A model generated the notes under the pieces. It saw only the letters and a program-made list of their open reading frames with translations. It ran no database searches and was not told the DNA's origin. DNA of 64,000 bases. Origin: Streptomyces sp. NBC_01235. GTDB taxonomy: Bacteria; Actinomycetota; Actinomycetes; Streptomycetales; Streptomycetaceae. A program made the translations under genes and the position numbers. This document shows positions 17,473-25,199 of the stretch, in pieces (the stretch's first letter is position 1; each line of letters begins with the position of its first letter). The stretch covers positions 5,270,001 to 5,334,000 of the forward strand of contig NZ_CP108513.1 in assembly GCF_035989285.1 (NCBI RefSeq), given 5' to 3'.

Positions 17473-17931
17473 AGGTATCGCTTCTCTCCTACGCCGTCTC
17501 TCGGTGCGCCTGCCTGAAGGCGGCGGGTGCGGACGGAGCGGACCAAAGGGCCGCGTCGACGTCCGCGCCCGATCGCGCTCGGGCGCACCTGCTGTCATCC
17601 ATTCTGCGGGATGGCCGGGAGGCGCGCGGCCGAGATCGATCGCCACGGCGCGCTACGCACGCTACCTGCTCCCGGACGCTCGGCCTACACCGGCGGGACG
17701 TTTCGCACGACCGGAAGCCGCCGAACGGCCTCGGAACGCCCTCCGAAAGTCCCTCGGAGGCTCTTCGAACGGCCGCCGGACGGGCACTCCCGCCACCATC
17801 ACACGGCCATACGCGCGGTAACCCCACTACATACAGCGTTCTCGGGGCACTATGACGGAGTGGCAGCCGCGAGGACACCCCAGGGCGCCACCGGGATCGG
17901 TGCGACGAAGGGGAACAAGGGGAGGAGCCGG
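17473..17931. promoter_or_regulatory. 459-bp divergent intergenic region with two inverted repeats
   Basis: No convincing gene lies between the divergent DUF3027 and MFS starts. Two inverted repeats stand out: GCGCCCGA-N6-TCGGGCGC at 17565-17586 and CCTCCGA-N7-TCGGAGG at 17740-17760. Either could be an operator or an RNA hairpin. Confidence 0.4.
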
Positions 17932-19293
17932 GTGAGCGGTTCGGGCCGGATGAGCGGGTCCGTCCGCGCGATCGGCCGTGCCCTGCACTTCCCGTTCACC
18001 GGCACCGCCCGCGGCATCAGAAAGGCCACGCACGCGCACGGCGCCGGCGAGTCCGGCCTCGGCAAGCTGATCGAGCTGCACGGCGTGAACGGCGCCGGCG
18101 ACGTCATGATCACCATCGCGCTCGCCTCCACCGTCTTCTTCTCCGTGCCGACCGACGAGGCCCGCGGGCGCGTCGCGCTCTACCTCGCCATCACCATGGC
18201 GCCCTTCACCGTCCTCGCCCCCGTGATCGGCCCCCTCCTGGACCGGCTCCCGCACGGACGGCGCGCCGCCATGGCCGGGTCCATGATCGCCCGGGCGATC
18301 CTCGCGCTCGTCCTGTCCAGCGCGGTCGCCACCGGCAGCATCCAGCTGTACCCGGCCGCGCTCGGCGTGCTCGTCTCCTCCAAGGCGTACGGGGTCGTCA
18401 GAAGCGCCGTGGTGCCACGCCTCCTGCCGCCCAGCTTCTCCCTCGTCAAGGCGAACTCGCGGGTCACCCTCGGCGGCCTGCTGGCCACCGGCGTCGCCGC
18501 GCCCGTGGGCGCCGGGCTACAGGCCCTCGGGCCGCGCTATCCGCTCTACGGCGCCTTCGTGATCTTCGTGGCCGGTACGTTCCTGTCGTTCTCGCTGCCC
18601 CGCAAGGTGGACTCCGCCAAGGGCGAGGACGTCGCGCTGCTCGCCGCCGACGAGCAGCACCTGCACGGCCCGCACCTCAAGCCGGTGAAGCGGCCGGGGC
18701 TCAGGACGGTCGGCATCGCCGTCACCCACGCCCTGGGCGCCAACGCGGCCCTGCGCTGGTTTTCCGGGTTCCTGACCTTCTTCCTGGCGTTCCTGCTGCG
18801 CGAGCACCCGCTGACCGGGCAGAGCGCGGCGGTGTCGCTGGGCATGGTGGTCGTGGCGGCCGGCGTGGGCAACGCGCTCGGGACGGCGGTGGGGGCGTGG
18901 CTGCGCTCCAAGGCCCCGGAGCTGATCATCGTGACGGTCGTCGCCGTCGTCCTGGGCGCGGCGCTCATCACCGCCGTCTTCTTCGGGGCGTTCCTGGTGG
19001 CCTGCCTGGCGGCGCTCACCGGGTTCTCGCAGGCGCTCGCCAAGCTGTCCCTGGACGCGCTGATCCAGCGGGACGTGCCGGAGCTGGTGCGCACCTCGGC
19101 GTTCGCCCGCTCGGAGACGCTGCTCCAGGTGTCCTCGGTGTTCGGCGGCGTGGTCGGCATCGTCATGCCGCTGAACGGGACGCTGGGCCTGTCGGTGGCC
19201 GCCGCGGTGGTCGCCGTGGGCTGGCTGACCACGGTCCGCGGCCTGCTGTCCTCGGTGCGGCACGGGGGCGGCGCGACGCCCCGGGCGGCGTGA
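17932..19293 (+). CDS. MFS-fold membrane protein
   Basis: A 453-residue polytopic protein. The start was set at GTG 17932, 5 nt after GGGGAGGAG; an in-frame GTG at 17860 is the alternative. A basic, cytoplasmic N-terminus of about 50 residues precedes about 10-12 hydrophobic helices (ALYLAITMAPFTVLAPVIGP, then LLDRLPHGRRAA is the MFS loop 2-3 motif). The central cytoplasmic loop (about 235-265: SLPRKVDSAKGEDVALLAAD) is characteristic of an actinobacterial MFS-like family without known substrate. It is a single gene; a lipoprotein gene with its own promoter follows 105 bp later. Confidence 0.85.
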   Translation: MSGSGRMSGSVRAIGRALHFPFTGTARGIRKATHAHGAGESGLGKLIELHGVNGAGDVMITIALASTVFFSVPTDEARGRVALYLAITMAPFTVLAPVIGPLLDRLPHGRRAAMAGSMIARAILALVLSSAVATGSIQLYPAALGVLVSSKAYGVVRSAVVPRLLPPSFSLVKANSRVTLGGLLATGVAAPVGAGLQALGPRYPLYGAFVIFVAGTFLSFSLPRKVDSAKGEDVALLAADEQHLHGPHLKPVKRPGLRTVGIAVTHALGANAALRWFSGFLTFFLAFLLREHPLTGQSAAVSLGMVVVAAGVGNALGTAVGAWLRSKAPELIIVTVVAVVLGAALITAVFFGAFLVACLAALTGFSQALAKLSLDALIQRDVPELVRTSAFARSETLLQVSSVFGGVVGIVMPLNGTLGLSVAAAVVAVGWLTTVRGLLSSVRHGGGATPRAA

Positions 19294-19398
19294 GCACCGC
19301 ATGGCGCGGGCACCGGCGCGGGCACCGCGTGGCGTAATACACAGCCACGCCGCACCCCACGTAAAGAGACGGCTGGACGTGCCCGATAGCCTTCCGCC

Positions 19399-19911
19399 AT
19401 GACCACGATGCCCCGCGGCGGAGCCGCTGATGTACTCGGCGTTCGGCGACGCCGCCGCGCCGTCGCCGCCGCCGGCGCCGTTTCCGCCGGACTGCTCGTC
19501 CTGTCGGCCTGCGACAAGCCGACCCCCCTGTCCACGATCACCGTCGGCCGCGACTCGGTCAGCTCCGAGGCCACCTGCGGCGGCGAGGGCGACACCCTTC
19601 AGGCCGCGGAGCTCACCAAGTGCCTCGCCGACAAGGACATCAAGTCCATCAGCGTCGACCCTGACGAGACCGTCCGCTTGGGCGTCGACCCCGACGTGGC
19701 CGACAAGCGCTGGACGATCCTCATGAACGGCCAGCCGCTCACCGAGGACAGCGACAAGACCTACCGGACGATCCCGGGCAGCGTCTTCTTCAACGCCCAG
19801 TACGGCGCCCAGGGCGACTCCACGCTCGTCACCATCAAGGCGGGCGACGGCAAGAAGGACAGCCAGTCGGCGACCGGCCTGTGGTCCTTCAAGCTCAAGA
19901 AGGACGACTGA
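19399..19911 (+). CDS. DUF2771-type lipoprotein
   Basis: A 170-residue exported lipoprotein. The basic N-terminus (GVRRRRRAVAAAGAVSAGLL) is followed by the lipobox LSAC (Cys near 38), which predicts lipid anchoring outside the membrane. The small domain contains two further Cys (TCGGEG..LTKCLADK), probably a disulfide, and the conserved stretch RWTILMNGQPLTEDSDKTYR. From memory, DUF2771 lipoproteins commonly neighbour the menaquinone gene mqnB in Streptomyces. The start is supported by TAGCCT at 19387-19392, 6 nt before the ATG (leaderless). Its stop overlaps the beginning of mqnB, implying coupled expression. Confidence 0.85.
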   Translation: MTTMPRGGAADVLGVRRRRRAVAAAGAVSAGLLVLSACDKPTPLSTITVGRDSVSSEATCGGEGDTLQAAELTKCLADKDIKSISVDPDETVRLGVDPDVADKRWTILMNGQPLTEDSDKTYRTIPGSVFFNAQYGAQGDSTLVTIKAGDGKKDSQSATGLWSFKLKKDD

Positions 19912-20633
19912 CCACGTCCCGCGCACGCGTCCTCGTGGCCACCGCGGTCCCCGCCGAACGGGACGCGGTGGCACGGGCGTTGCCGGATCCGTCCGCCGAC
20001 ATCCGGCTGCCCGGCGTGACCCTGTACCGCACCGCCGGGATCTACGACCTCCTCGCCGCCGGAGTCGGACCGGCCCTGGCCGCCGCCTCCGTCTCCGCCG
20101 CCCTCACGGCGGCCGCGCTGAACGGCGCCCCCTACGGTCTCGTCGTCTCGACGGGCATCGCCGGCGGCTTCGCGCCCGCCGCCCCCGTCGGCTCCCTGGT
20201 CGTCGCCGACGAGATCACCGCCGCCGACCTCGGCGCCGAGACCGCCGACGGCTTCCTGCCGGTCACCGAGCTGGGCTTCGGCACGGTCACCCACCGTCCG
20301 CCCGAGTCCCTCGTACGGGAGACCTCGGCCGCCGCCGGGGCCCTCACCGGCGTCGTCCTGACCGTCTCGACGGTCACCGGCACCGCCGCCCGGGCCGCCG
20401 CCCTGCGCGAGCGCCACCCGCGCGCTCTCGCCGAGGCGATGGAGGGCTTCGGGGTCGCCGAGGCGGCCGCCGCGCACGGCGCGCCCGTGCTGGAGATCCG
20501 CGCGGTCTCCAACCCCGTCGGCCCGCGCGACCGCGCCGCCTGGCGCATCGGCGATGCGCTGGCCGCCCTGACCACGGCCTTCGGGAAGCTCACCCCCGTC
20601 CTGGAGAGTTGGAACCCACATGACCACCAGTGA
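19881..20633 (+). CDS. mqnB: Futalosine hydrolase
   Basis: Cleaves futalosine to dehypoxanthinylfutalosine plus hypoxanthine, the second step of the futalosine route to menaquinone. The protein has the nucleoside phosphorylase/hydrolase (MTAN-like) fold: LVVSTGIAGGFAP, LVVADEITAADLGAE, and the catalytic-region signature EAMEGFGVAEAA (about 190). The true start is unclear. GTG 19881 gives 250 residues but has no ribosome site. CTG 19908 sits just after AAGAAGGA, overlaps the lipoprotein stop, and matches the usual N-terminus best (LTTSRARVLVATAV). GTG 19935 would be too short. The end overlaps the start of mqnD, showing translational coupling. Confidence 0.88.
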   Translation: MVLQAQEGRLTTSRARVLVATAVPAERDAVARALPDPSADIRLPGVTLYRTAGIYDLLAAGVGPALAAASVSAALTAAALNGAPYGLVVSTGIAGGFAPAAPVGSLVVADEITAADLGAETADGFLPVTELGFGTVTHRPPESLVRETSAAAGALTGVVLTVSTVTGTAARAAALRERHPRALAEAMEGFGVAEAAAAHGAPVLEIRAVSNPVGPRDRAAWRIGDALAALTTAFGKLTPVLESWNPHDHQ

Positions 20634-21474
20634 GCAGCCGCTGCGGATCGCGTACTCCCCCTGCCCGAACGACACCTTCGTCTTCGACGCCCTCGCCCAC
20701 GGCCGCGTGCCGGGCGCGCCCGCGCTCGACGTCACGTTCGCGGACATCGACCTCACCAACGGCATGGCCGAGCGCGGCGAGTTCGACGTGCTGAAGGTGT
20801 CGTACGCGGTGCTGCCGTACGTCCTCGACGAGTACGCGCTGCTGCCGTGCGGAGGCGCGCTGGGCCGGGGCTGTGGCCCGCTGGTGCTGACCAGGGAGGC
20901 CGGGACGGACCTCACCGGCCGCACGGTCGCCGTGCCGAGCGAACGGTCGACGGCGTACCTGCTGTTCCGCCTCTGGGCGGCGGACACGGTCCCGGGGGGC
21001 GTCGGCGAGATCGTCGTCCTGCCGTTCCACGAGATCATGCCGGCCGTGCGGGACGGGAAGGTCGACGCGGGCCTGGTCATCCACGAGGCCCGCTTCACCT
21101 ACCAGAACTACGGCCTGCACAAGCTCTCGGACATGGGCGAGCACTGGGAGGACACCACCGGCCTGCCCATCCCCCTGGGCGCGATCATCGCCAAGCGCTC
21201 ACTGGGGGCGGACACGCTGACCCTGCTGGCCGACTCGATCCGCACGTCCGTGCGCGCCGCCTGGGACGCCCCCGAGGTCTCCCGCCCGTACGTCATGGAA
21301 CACGCCCAGGAAATGGACCCGTCGGTCGCCGACCAGCACATCGGCCTGTACGTGAACGAGTTCACGGCCGACCTGCGCGAGGACGGCTACGCGGCGGTAC
21401 GCGGACTGCTCACACGCGCTGCGGCCGAGGGACTGGTACCTGCGCTGGGGCCCGAGGCGCTTTCGTTTCCCTGA
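20620..21474 (+). CDS. mqnD: 1,4-dihydroxy-6-naphthoate synthase
   Basis: Converts cyclic dehypoxanthinylfutalosine to 1,4-dihydroxy-6-naphthoate in the futalosine menaquinone pathway. The 284-residue protein has the periplasmic-binding-protein-like fold of this family. Diagnostic stretches include IAYSPCPNDTFVFDAL (7-22), NGMAERGEFDVLKVSY, LPCGGALGRGCGPLV (about 73-87), VPSERSTAYLLFRLW, and LVIHEARFTYQNYGLHK (about 150, holding the catalytic-site His). It starts inside the end of mqnB (14-nt overlap). The last ~85 bp of this gene are repeated, in degraded form, about 170 bp downstream. Confidence 0.93.
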   Translation: MTTSEQPLRIAYSPCPNDTFVFDALAHGRVPGAPALDVTFADIDLTNGMAERGEFDVLKVSYAVLPYVLDEYALLPCGGALGRGCGPLVLTREAGTDLTGRTVAVPSERSTAYLLFRLWAADTVPGGVGEIVVLPFHEIMPAVRDGKVDAGLVIHEARFTYQNYGLHKLSDMGEHWEDTTGLPIPLGAIIAKRSLGADTLTLLADSIRTSVRAAWDAPEVSRPYVMEHAQEMDPSVADQHIGLYVNEFTADLREDGYAAVRGLLTRAAAEGLVPALGPEALSFP

Positions 21475-21562
21475 GCCTCACGGTCATCGGAGCCGACGGA
21501 CGAAGTCCGGCACGACCGCCCACAGCCCGCGAAGCGGCGCAAGGACGGCAGAAAGAGAGGCC

Positions 21563-21646
21563 GCGGCGGTACGGGGACTGCTCACACGCGCTGCGGCCGA
21601 GGGACTGGCACTGCGCTGGGGCCCGAGGCGCTCGGCTTTCCCTGAG
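21563..21646 (+). repeat. Degraded second copy of the mqnD 3' end
   Basis: 84 nt almost identical to 21391-21475 (the last codons of mqnD and its stop). There is one 1-nt deletion (ggtacctgcg versus ggcactgcg) and a few substitutions, so it no longer reads in frame. It is a direct repeat with offset about 172 bp. Confidence 0.85.
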
Positions 21647-21660
21647 GCTTCGGTCCTTGG

Positions 21661-22161
21661 CTAGGGCTTCTCGTCGTCACCGTCGGCCAGGGGTGTACGG
21701 GGCGGCCACTGGGCCAGCGACAGCATCCCCAGAACCTTGCGGATGAGGAAGCCGGCCAGGGGCAGTTCGACGCACACCGCGAGCGTCGCCGACAGCCACA
21801 CGTCGGGGGTGCCGAGGGCGAGCGACACGTCGAACCACGCGTCGCAGACCAGCAGTGCCGCCGTCGCGGCGGCGGCCACGGCGACGGCCCGGTGCCGGCG
21901 CCAGCCGAGCAGGGCGGTGCACGCCACCGCGAGCACGAGCAGGGCGTCGAATCCGACCCAGGCCGTGCGCCACTGGCGGACCGTGTACCCGCTGGGCAGA
22001 GTGAACCAGAGCAGGACCGTCCACGGGACCAGGCCGACGCTGGAGACGGTGAGCAGTTCCAGGGTGTGCCGCCGCTGCCGCCGTATCCGCTCCAGCAGCT
22101 CAGGGGTCGGCGACGGGGCGGCGGGAGCCCCGCCGCCGGGTTGGGTTCGTATGTCGCTCAC
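21661..22161 (-). CDS. Four-span integral membrane protein, function unknown
   Basis: A 166-residue protein with a Pro/Gly-rich cytoplasmic N-terminus (to about 30), an amphipathic basic helix (LLERIRRQRRHTLELL), then four hydrophobic segments (SSVGLVPWTVLLWFTL, GFDALLVLAVACTALLGW, AVAVAAAATAALLVCDAW, LSATLAVCVELPLAGFLI) and an acidic C-terminal tail. No family motif was recognised. It is downstream of, and co-directional with, a cold-shock gene whose stop is 18 bp upstream of its start, so the two are probably co-transcribed. Confidence 0.75.
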   Translation of the reverse strand: MSDIRTQPGGGAPAAPSPTPELLERIRRQRRHTLELLTVSSVGLVPWTVLLWFTLPSGYTVRQWRTAWVGFDALLVLAVACTALLGWRRHRAVAVAAAATAALLVCDAWFDVSLALGTPDVWLSATLAVCVELPLAGFLIRKVLGMLSLAQWPPRTPLADGDDEKP

Positions 22162-22179
22162 GTCGGCCGGTCCGGGGGT

Positions 22180-22563
22180 TTACACGTCCAACTGGTCGGC
22201 GACCGCGCGCAGTAGACCGGCGATCTTCTTGCCGGAGGTCTTCTCCGGGTAGCGGCCCTTCTCGAGCATCGGGGTGATGTTCTCGAGAAGGGTGGTCAGA
22301 TCCTGGACGATGGAGGCCAGTTCGTCGGGCTTCTTGCGCTGCGCCGCGGCGACCGACGGGGTCGGGTCGAGAATGACGACGGAGAGTGCCTGGTCGCCGC
22401 GCTGTCCGGCGACGACGCCGAACTCCACCCGCTGGCCCGGCTTCAGTGCCTCGACTCCGGCGGGGAGGACCGAGGAATGGACGAAGACGTCACCGCCGTC
22501 GTCGCGGGAGAGAAAGCCGAAGCCCTTCTCGCTGTTGAACCACTTGACCTTGCCGGTAGGCAC
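22180..22563 (-). CDS. Cold-shock-domain protein with C-terminal extension
   Basis: A 127-residue protein. Residues 1-65 form a classic cold-shock domain with RNP1 (KGFGFLSRDD) and RNP2 (DVFVHSSVL), so it binds single-stranded nucleic acid, probably as an RNA chaperone. Unlike the 68-residue CspA at 46765, it has a 60-residue C-terminal extension (DELASIVQDLTTLLENITPM, then LEKGRYPEKTSGKKIAGLLR). The extension is predicted helical and seems specific to this actinobacterial subgroup. It may add dimerisation or partner binding (inference). It is the first gene of a likely two-gene unit with the downstream membrane protein. Confidence 0.92.
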   Translation of the reverse strand: MPTGKVKWFNSEKGFGFLSRDDGGDVFVHSSVLPAGVEALKPGQRVEFGVVAGQRGDQALSVVILDPTPSVAAAQRKKPDELASIVQDLTTLLENITPMLEKGRYPEKTSGKKIAGLLRAVADQLDV

Positions 22564-22749
22564 GTCTGTCCTCGTCCTCGTACTCGTCGGAAAACTGCTT
22601 CGGAAACAGCTCTGGAACCGCTACGGAACGGCTCCGGATAGCACTTGGGCGGGTCGACCACGACCCGCCGGTACCAAGGCTAATGGTCTGTGGACCGGTG
22701 ACAAGACGTCCCCCGGTTGTTCCTCAGGGCTGGGAACTACCCTGGTCCG

Positions 22750-23001
22750 GTGCGTGACAAAACCCAAACGAATTCCGCGGCTCCCGGTGACCGACTGATC
22801 CGTGCCGGTGCCATCGTGTTCTTCGTCGGCGCCGTGGCCACACTCGTCACGGTCGCCCCGCTGTTCCTCGGCACGAAACCTTTTCCGACGTACATGTTCG
22901 GATTGAGCATGCTCATGGGTGTCGGCTTCCTGATCGCCGGCGCGGGCGTCCTGCGGTCGGTCGCGGCCGGCCGGCGTCAGGCGCGGGGCGCGGTGCGCTA
23001 G
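22750..23001 (+). CDS. Small two-span membrane protein
   Basis: An 83-residue protein starting at GTG 22750. TACCCT at 22738-22743 ends 6 nt before it and no Shine-Dalgarno is present, so the mRNA is probably leaderless. Two transmembrane helices (AGAIVFFVGAVATLVTVAPL and YMFGLSMLMGVGFLIAGAGV) are joined by FLGTKPFPT, with basic residues at the end. The stop overlaps that of the convergent HAD gene by 4 bp (CTAG). It possibly belongs to a DUF3188-like family (memory, unsure). No function is known. Confidence 0.78.
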   Translation: MRDKTQTNSAAPGDRLIRAGAIVFFVGAVATLVTVAPLFLGTKPFPTYMFGLSMLMGVGFLIAGAGVLRSVAAGRRQARGAVR

Positions 23002-23615
23002 TTGCTCAGGTGTCCGGAGAGCCAGGCGGGGAATTCGGTCAGGTCGGCGAGCACGACATCCGCACCGGCCGTCCGCAGTTCCTCCGCGCCGATCGGCCCG
23101 GTCGGCACGGCGACCGACAGCGCCCCGGCGGTGTGGGCGCCGCGCACGTCCCCCACGTGGTCGCCGACGTAGACGCTCGCACCGTGCTCGCGCAGCGCCT
23201 CCGCCTTCTCCTCGGCCCACAGATCGCCTATCACCGCGTCGGGGCCCAGGCGCAGATGCTCCACCTGCAGCTTCGCGTTGGGCTGGTGCTTGGCGGTGAC
23301 GACGATGGCCCGCCCGCCGGCCGCCCGCACGGCCGCGATCGCCTCCCGGGCGCCGGGCAGCGCGGTCGCGCCGGTGACGCCGTATTCGGGGTACAGCGAG
23401 CGGTAGAGGTCGGCGATGGCCGCCACCTGCTCCGCCGGGTACCAGTGGGCCAGCTCCGTCTCCGGCGGCGGACCGAGCCGGGTGACCACGAGGTCGGCGT
23501 CGATGTACGTCCCCGTCCGCTCGGCGAGCGCCACATAGGTGGCGCGGATACCGGGCCGGGAATCGATCAGGGTCATGTCGAGGTCGAAGCCGACGGTGAG
23601 CGCGGGTGACGTCAT
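22998..23615 (-). CDS. HAD-superfamily hydrolase (phosphoglycolate-phosphatase-like)
   Basis: A 205-residue HAD phosphatase. Motif I FDLDMTLIDSRPG (Asp10, Asp12) supplies the nucleophile. Motif II is IVVTAK, with Thr. Motif III/IV VYVGDHVGDVRGA supplies Mg-binding Asp residues. An alpha-helical cap follows motif I. The substrate is unknown. The start was set at ATG 23615 (MTSPALTVGFDLD). The same reading frame stays open upstream for another ~360 nt through a 12-nt repeat array, right up to the TAG that ends the preceding gene (23976-23978). An N-terminally extended product cannot be excluded on frame grounds, although no strong start lies in the array. The stop overlaps the stop of the convergent small membrane protein. 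Confidence 0.87.
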   Translation of the reverse strand: MTSPALTVGFDLDMTLIDSRPGIRATYVALAERTGTYIDADLVVTRLGPPPETELAHWYPAEQVAAIADLYRSLYPEYGVTGATALPGAREAIAAVRAAGGRAIVVTAKHQPNAKLQVEHLRLGPDAVIGDLWAEEKAEALREHGASVYVGDHVGDVRGAHTAGALSVAVPTGPIGAEELRTAGADVVLADLTEFPAWLSGHLSN

Positions 23616-23664
23616 GCGGCCATTCTGCCCGGCCGCCACGCCCCGACTTCCGGCCCCGGTTTTC

Positions 23665-23975
23665 CGCCCCTGCTTGCGCCCCTGCTTCCGCCCCTGCTTC
23701 CGCCTCGGCTTGCGCCCCTGCTTCCGCCTCGGCTTCCGTCCCCTGTTCTGCCTCGGCTTGCGCCCCTGCTTCCGTCCCCTGTTCTGCCTCGGCTTGCGCC
23801 CCTGCTTCCGCCTCGGGTTCCGTCCCTGCTTCCGCCTCGGGTTCCGTCCCTGCTTCCGCCTCGGGTTCCGTCCCTGCTTCCGCCTCGGCTTGCGCCCCTG
23901 CTTCCGCCTCGGGTTCCGTCCCTGCTTCCGCCTCGGCTTGCGCCCCTGCTTCCGCCTCGGCTTGCGCCCCTGTTT
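23665..23975 (-). repeat. 12/24-nt tandem repeat array, in frame between two genes
   Basis: About 310 bp of repeated 12-nt words (plus strand CGCCCCTGCTTC, CGCCTCGGCTTG, CGTCCCTGCTTC, CGCCTCGGGTTC), alternating mostly as 24-nt pairs. On the minus strand, in the frame shared by the upstream HAAS-type gene and the downstream HAD gene, it reads as repeated KQGRKPRR / KQGRNPRR with no stop. The array begins immediately after the TAG of the HAAS gene. Confidence 0.9.
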
Positions 23976-24983
23976 CTACCTCTGTTTCTGCGAGCGCCAG
24001 ACCAGGAACAGCGCCGATGCCACGGCCGCGCCCCGGATCACCCACGGCCAGGTCTGGGCGACGGCGGCGTTCATCTGTCCTTCGGCGATGGGCTCGCCCC
24101 AGCGCCCGTCGGACCGCCCCCACAGCCAGACCAGCCCGGCGGTGACCGAGAGCCCCGGCAGCCAGACGACCGCCAGCTTCGTCTCCTGCTCGGTCAGCCG
24201 CCGCGAGGCGTAGGCGATGGCCCAGCCGAGGATCAGCGCGAACCAGTTGCCGAGCACGGCGCCCGCGACAAGACACGCGGCGGCGATGAGGAGCAGCGGG
24301 TTGCTCCAACGACGCCCCGGCTCACCGGAGGAGCCCCGGAAGAGCCGAAGCCGACGACGGCGGGGCCCGGCGTCCTCGTCCTCCCCCGCCTCCGCTTCCT
24401 CCCCCCCGACAGCGGCCTCGTCCTCGTCCTCGTCCGTCTCTTCTCTCGACGGCGGAGGCTTGAGCAGGTCCGCGATCTCCACGCCGCCGACGAACCCCGG
24501 CACGTCCTCGCCGAGGCCGAGCGGGGTCGGCTCGTGCAGCCACCAGTCGGGCGTCTCCCGGCTGTCGCCCAGCTCGTGCGCGGGGGCGCGGTGCGGCGGG
24601 GACGGGACCTCGGAGGGGGCGGCGGGGGGCGGTGCGCTCGACCGGGGCCGCGGCACGACCCGCCGGATCCCCTTCGGCCGCCCCGGCGCCTCCTCACGGT
24701 CCCGCTGGACGGGCACGGAGGGCGCCGGCGTCTGCGGAGCACCGTGGCCGGTGCCGGTGTCGGCCGCGGCGGCGACGATGTCGTCCGGACTGCCGAGGCG
24801 GTCGATGATGCGGCGGACGGCGGCGGGTGAGTCGACGGCCGCCTTCGCCCGGCGCCGGTCGATCTCGTTGCGCAGCTCGGAGACGAGCCGCATCCGCGTG
24901 GCCGACGACAACTGCCGCTGGTGCGCGACATCCCCGACCCGGCTCAGATACTCGTAGACGACTTGGTCGCTCTCGATCCCCAC
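23976..24983 (-). CDS. HAAS-type membrane protein (permease-prefix-like helical domain)
   Basis: A 335-residue protein starting at GTG 24983. TAGCGT ends 7 nt before the GTG without a ribosome site, so it is probably leaderless. Residues about 5-75 (YEYLSRVGDVAHQRQLSSAT, MRLVSELRNEIDRRRAKAAV, RIIDRLGSPDDIVAAA) match the small helical HAAS / permease-prefix domain. A Pro/Ser-rich and then very acidic linker (about 80-210, with runs of Glu/Asp) follows. Three to four transmembrane helices fill the C-terminal third (NPLLLIAAACLVAGAVLGNW, VWLPGLSVTAGLVWLWG, WVIRGAAVASALFLVW), and the protein ends RSQKQR. The TAG stop is followed in frame by the K/R-rich repeat array; a single C-to-T change (CAG to TAG) would explain the stop. 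Confidence 0.78.
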   Translation of the reverse strand: MGIESDQVVYEYLSRVGDVAHQRQLSSATRMRLVSELRNEIDRRRAKAAVDSPAAVRRIIDRLGSPDDIVAAAADTGTGHGAPQTPAPSVPVQRDREEAPGRPKGIRRVVPRPRSSAPPPAAPSEVPSPPHRAPAHELGDSRETPDWWLHEPTPLGLGEDVPGFVGGVEIADLLKPPPSREETDEDEDEAAVGGEEAEAGEDEDAGPRRRRLRLFRGSSGEPGRRWSNPLLLIAAACLVAGAVLGNWFALILGWAIAYASRRLTEQETKLAVVWLPGLSVTAGLVWLWGRSDGRWGEPIAEGQMNAAVAQTWPWVIRGAAVASALFLVWRSQKQR

Positions 24984-25000
24984 GGGAATGACGCTACCGC

Positions 25001-25180
25001 TTCTCCTCGCAGGCGCCGGTTTCTCCTTGCCGGCGCCGGTCTCTCTTTTGTAGGCGTCGGTCGGCATCGTCCAGCCCGTCCGGGGGTTCCCGCGCCCGAG
25101 CGCAGCGAGAGCGGGGGAGATGGAGGACAGGCCCCTCAAGGGCCGGAGGGGGGTCTGGGGCGCAGCCCCCAGGGGACGCC
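25001..25180. repeat. Intergenic repeats: three ~21-bp units plus a Streptomyces-type GC element
   Basis: 25001-25062 holds three imperfect ~21-nt units ending in GGCGCCGGT or GGCGTCGGT. 25066-25180 carries the kind of GC-rich sequence often found between Streptomyces genes (gggtctggggcgcagccccc). No gene is seen in 24984-25199 apart from the two leaderless promoters at its ends. Confidence 0.55.
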
Positions 25181-25199
25181 AACCGCTACCGTGGGCAAG

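Noticed and set aside
23539..24213. Plus-strand reading frame of 224 codons encoding Arg/Pro/Cys/Phe-rich repeats across the 12-nt array
   Set aside because: It is the antisense of the array plus the end of the HAAS-type gene. The composition is a pure product of the repeat and no ribosome site or homologous domain is seen.
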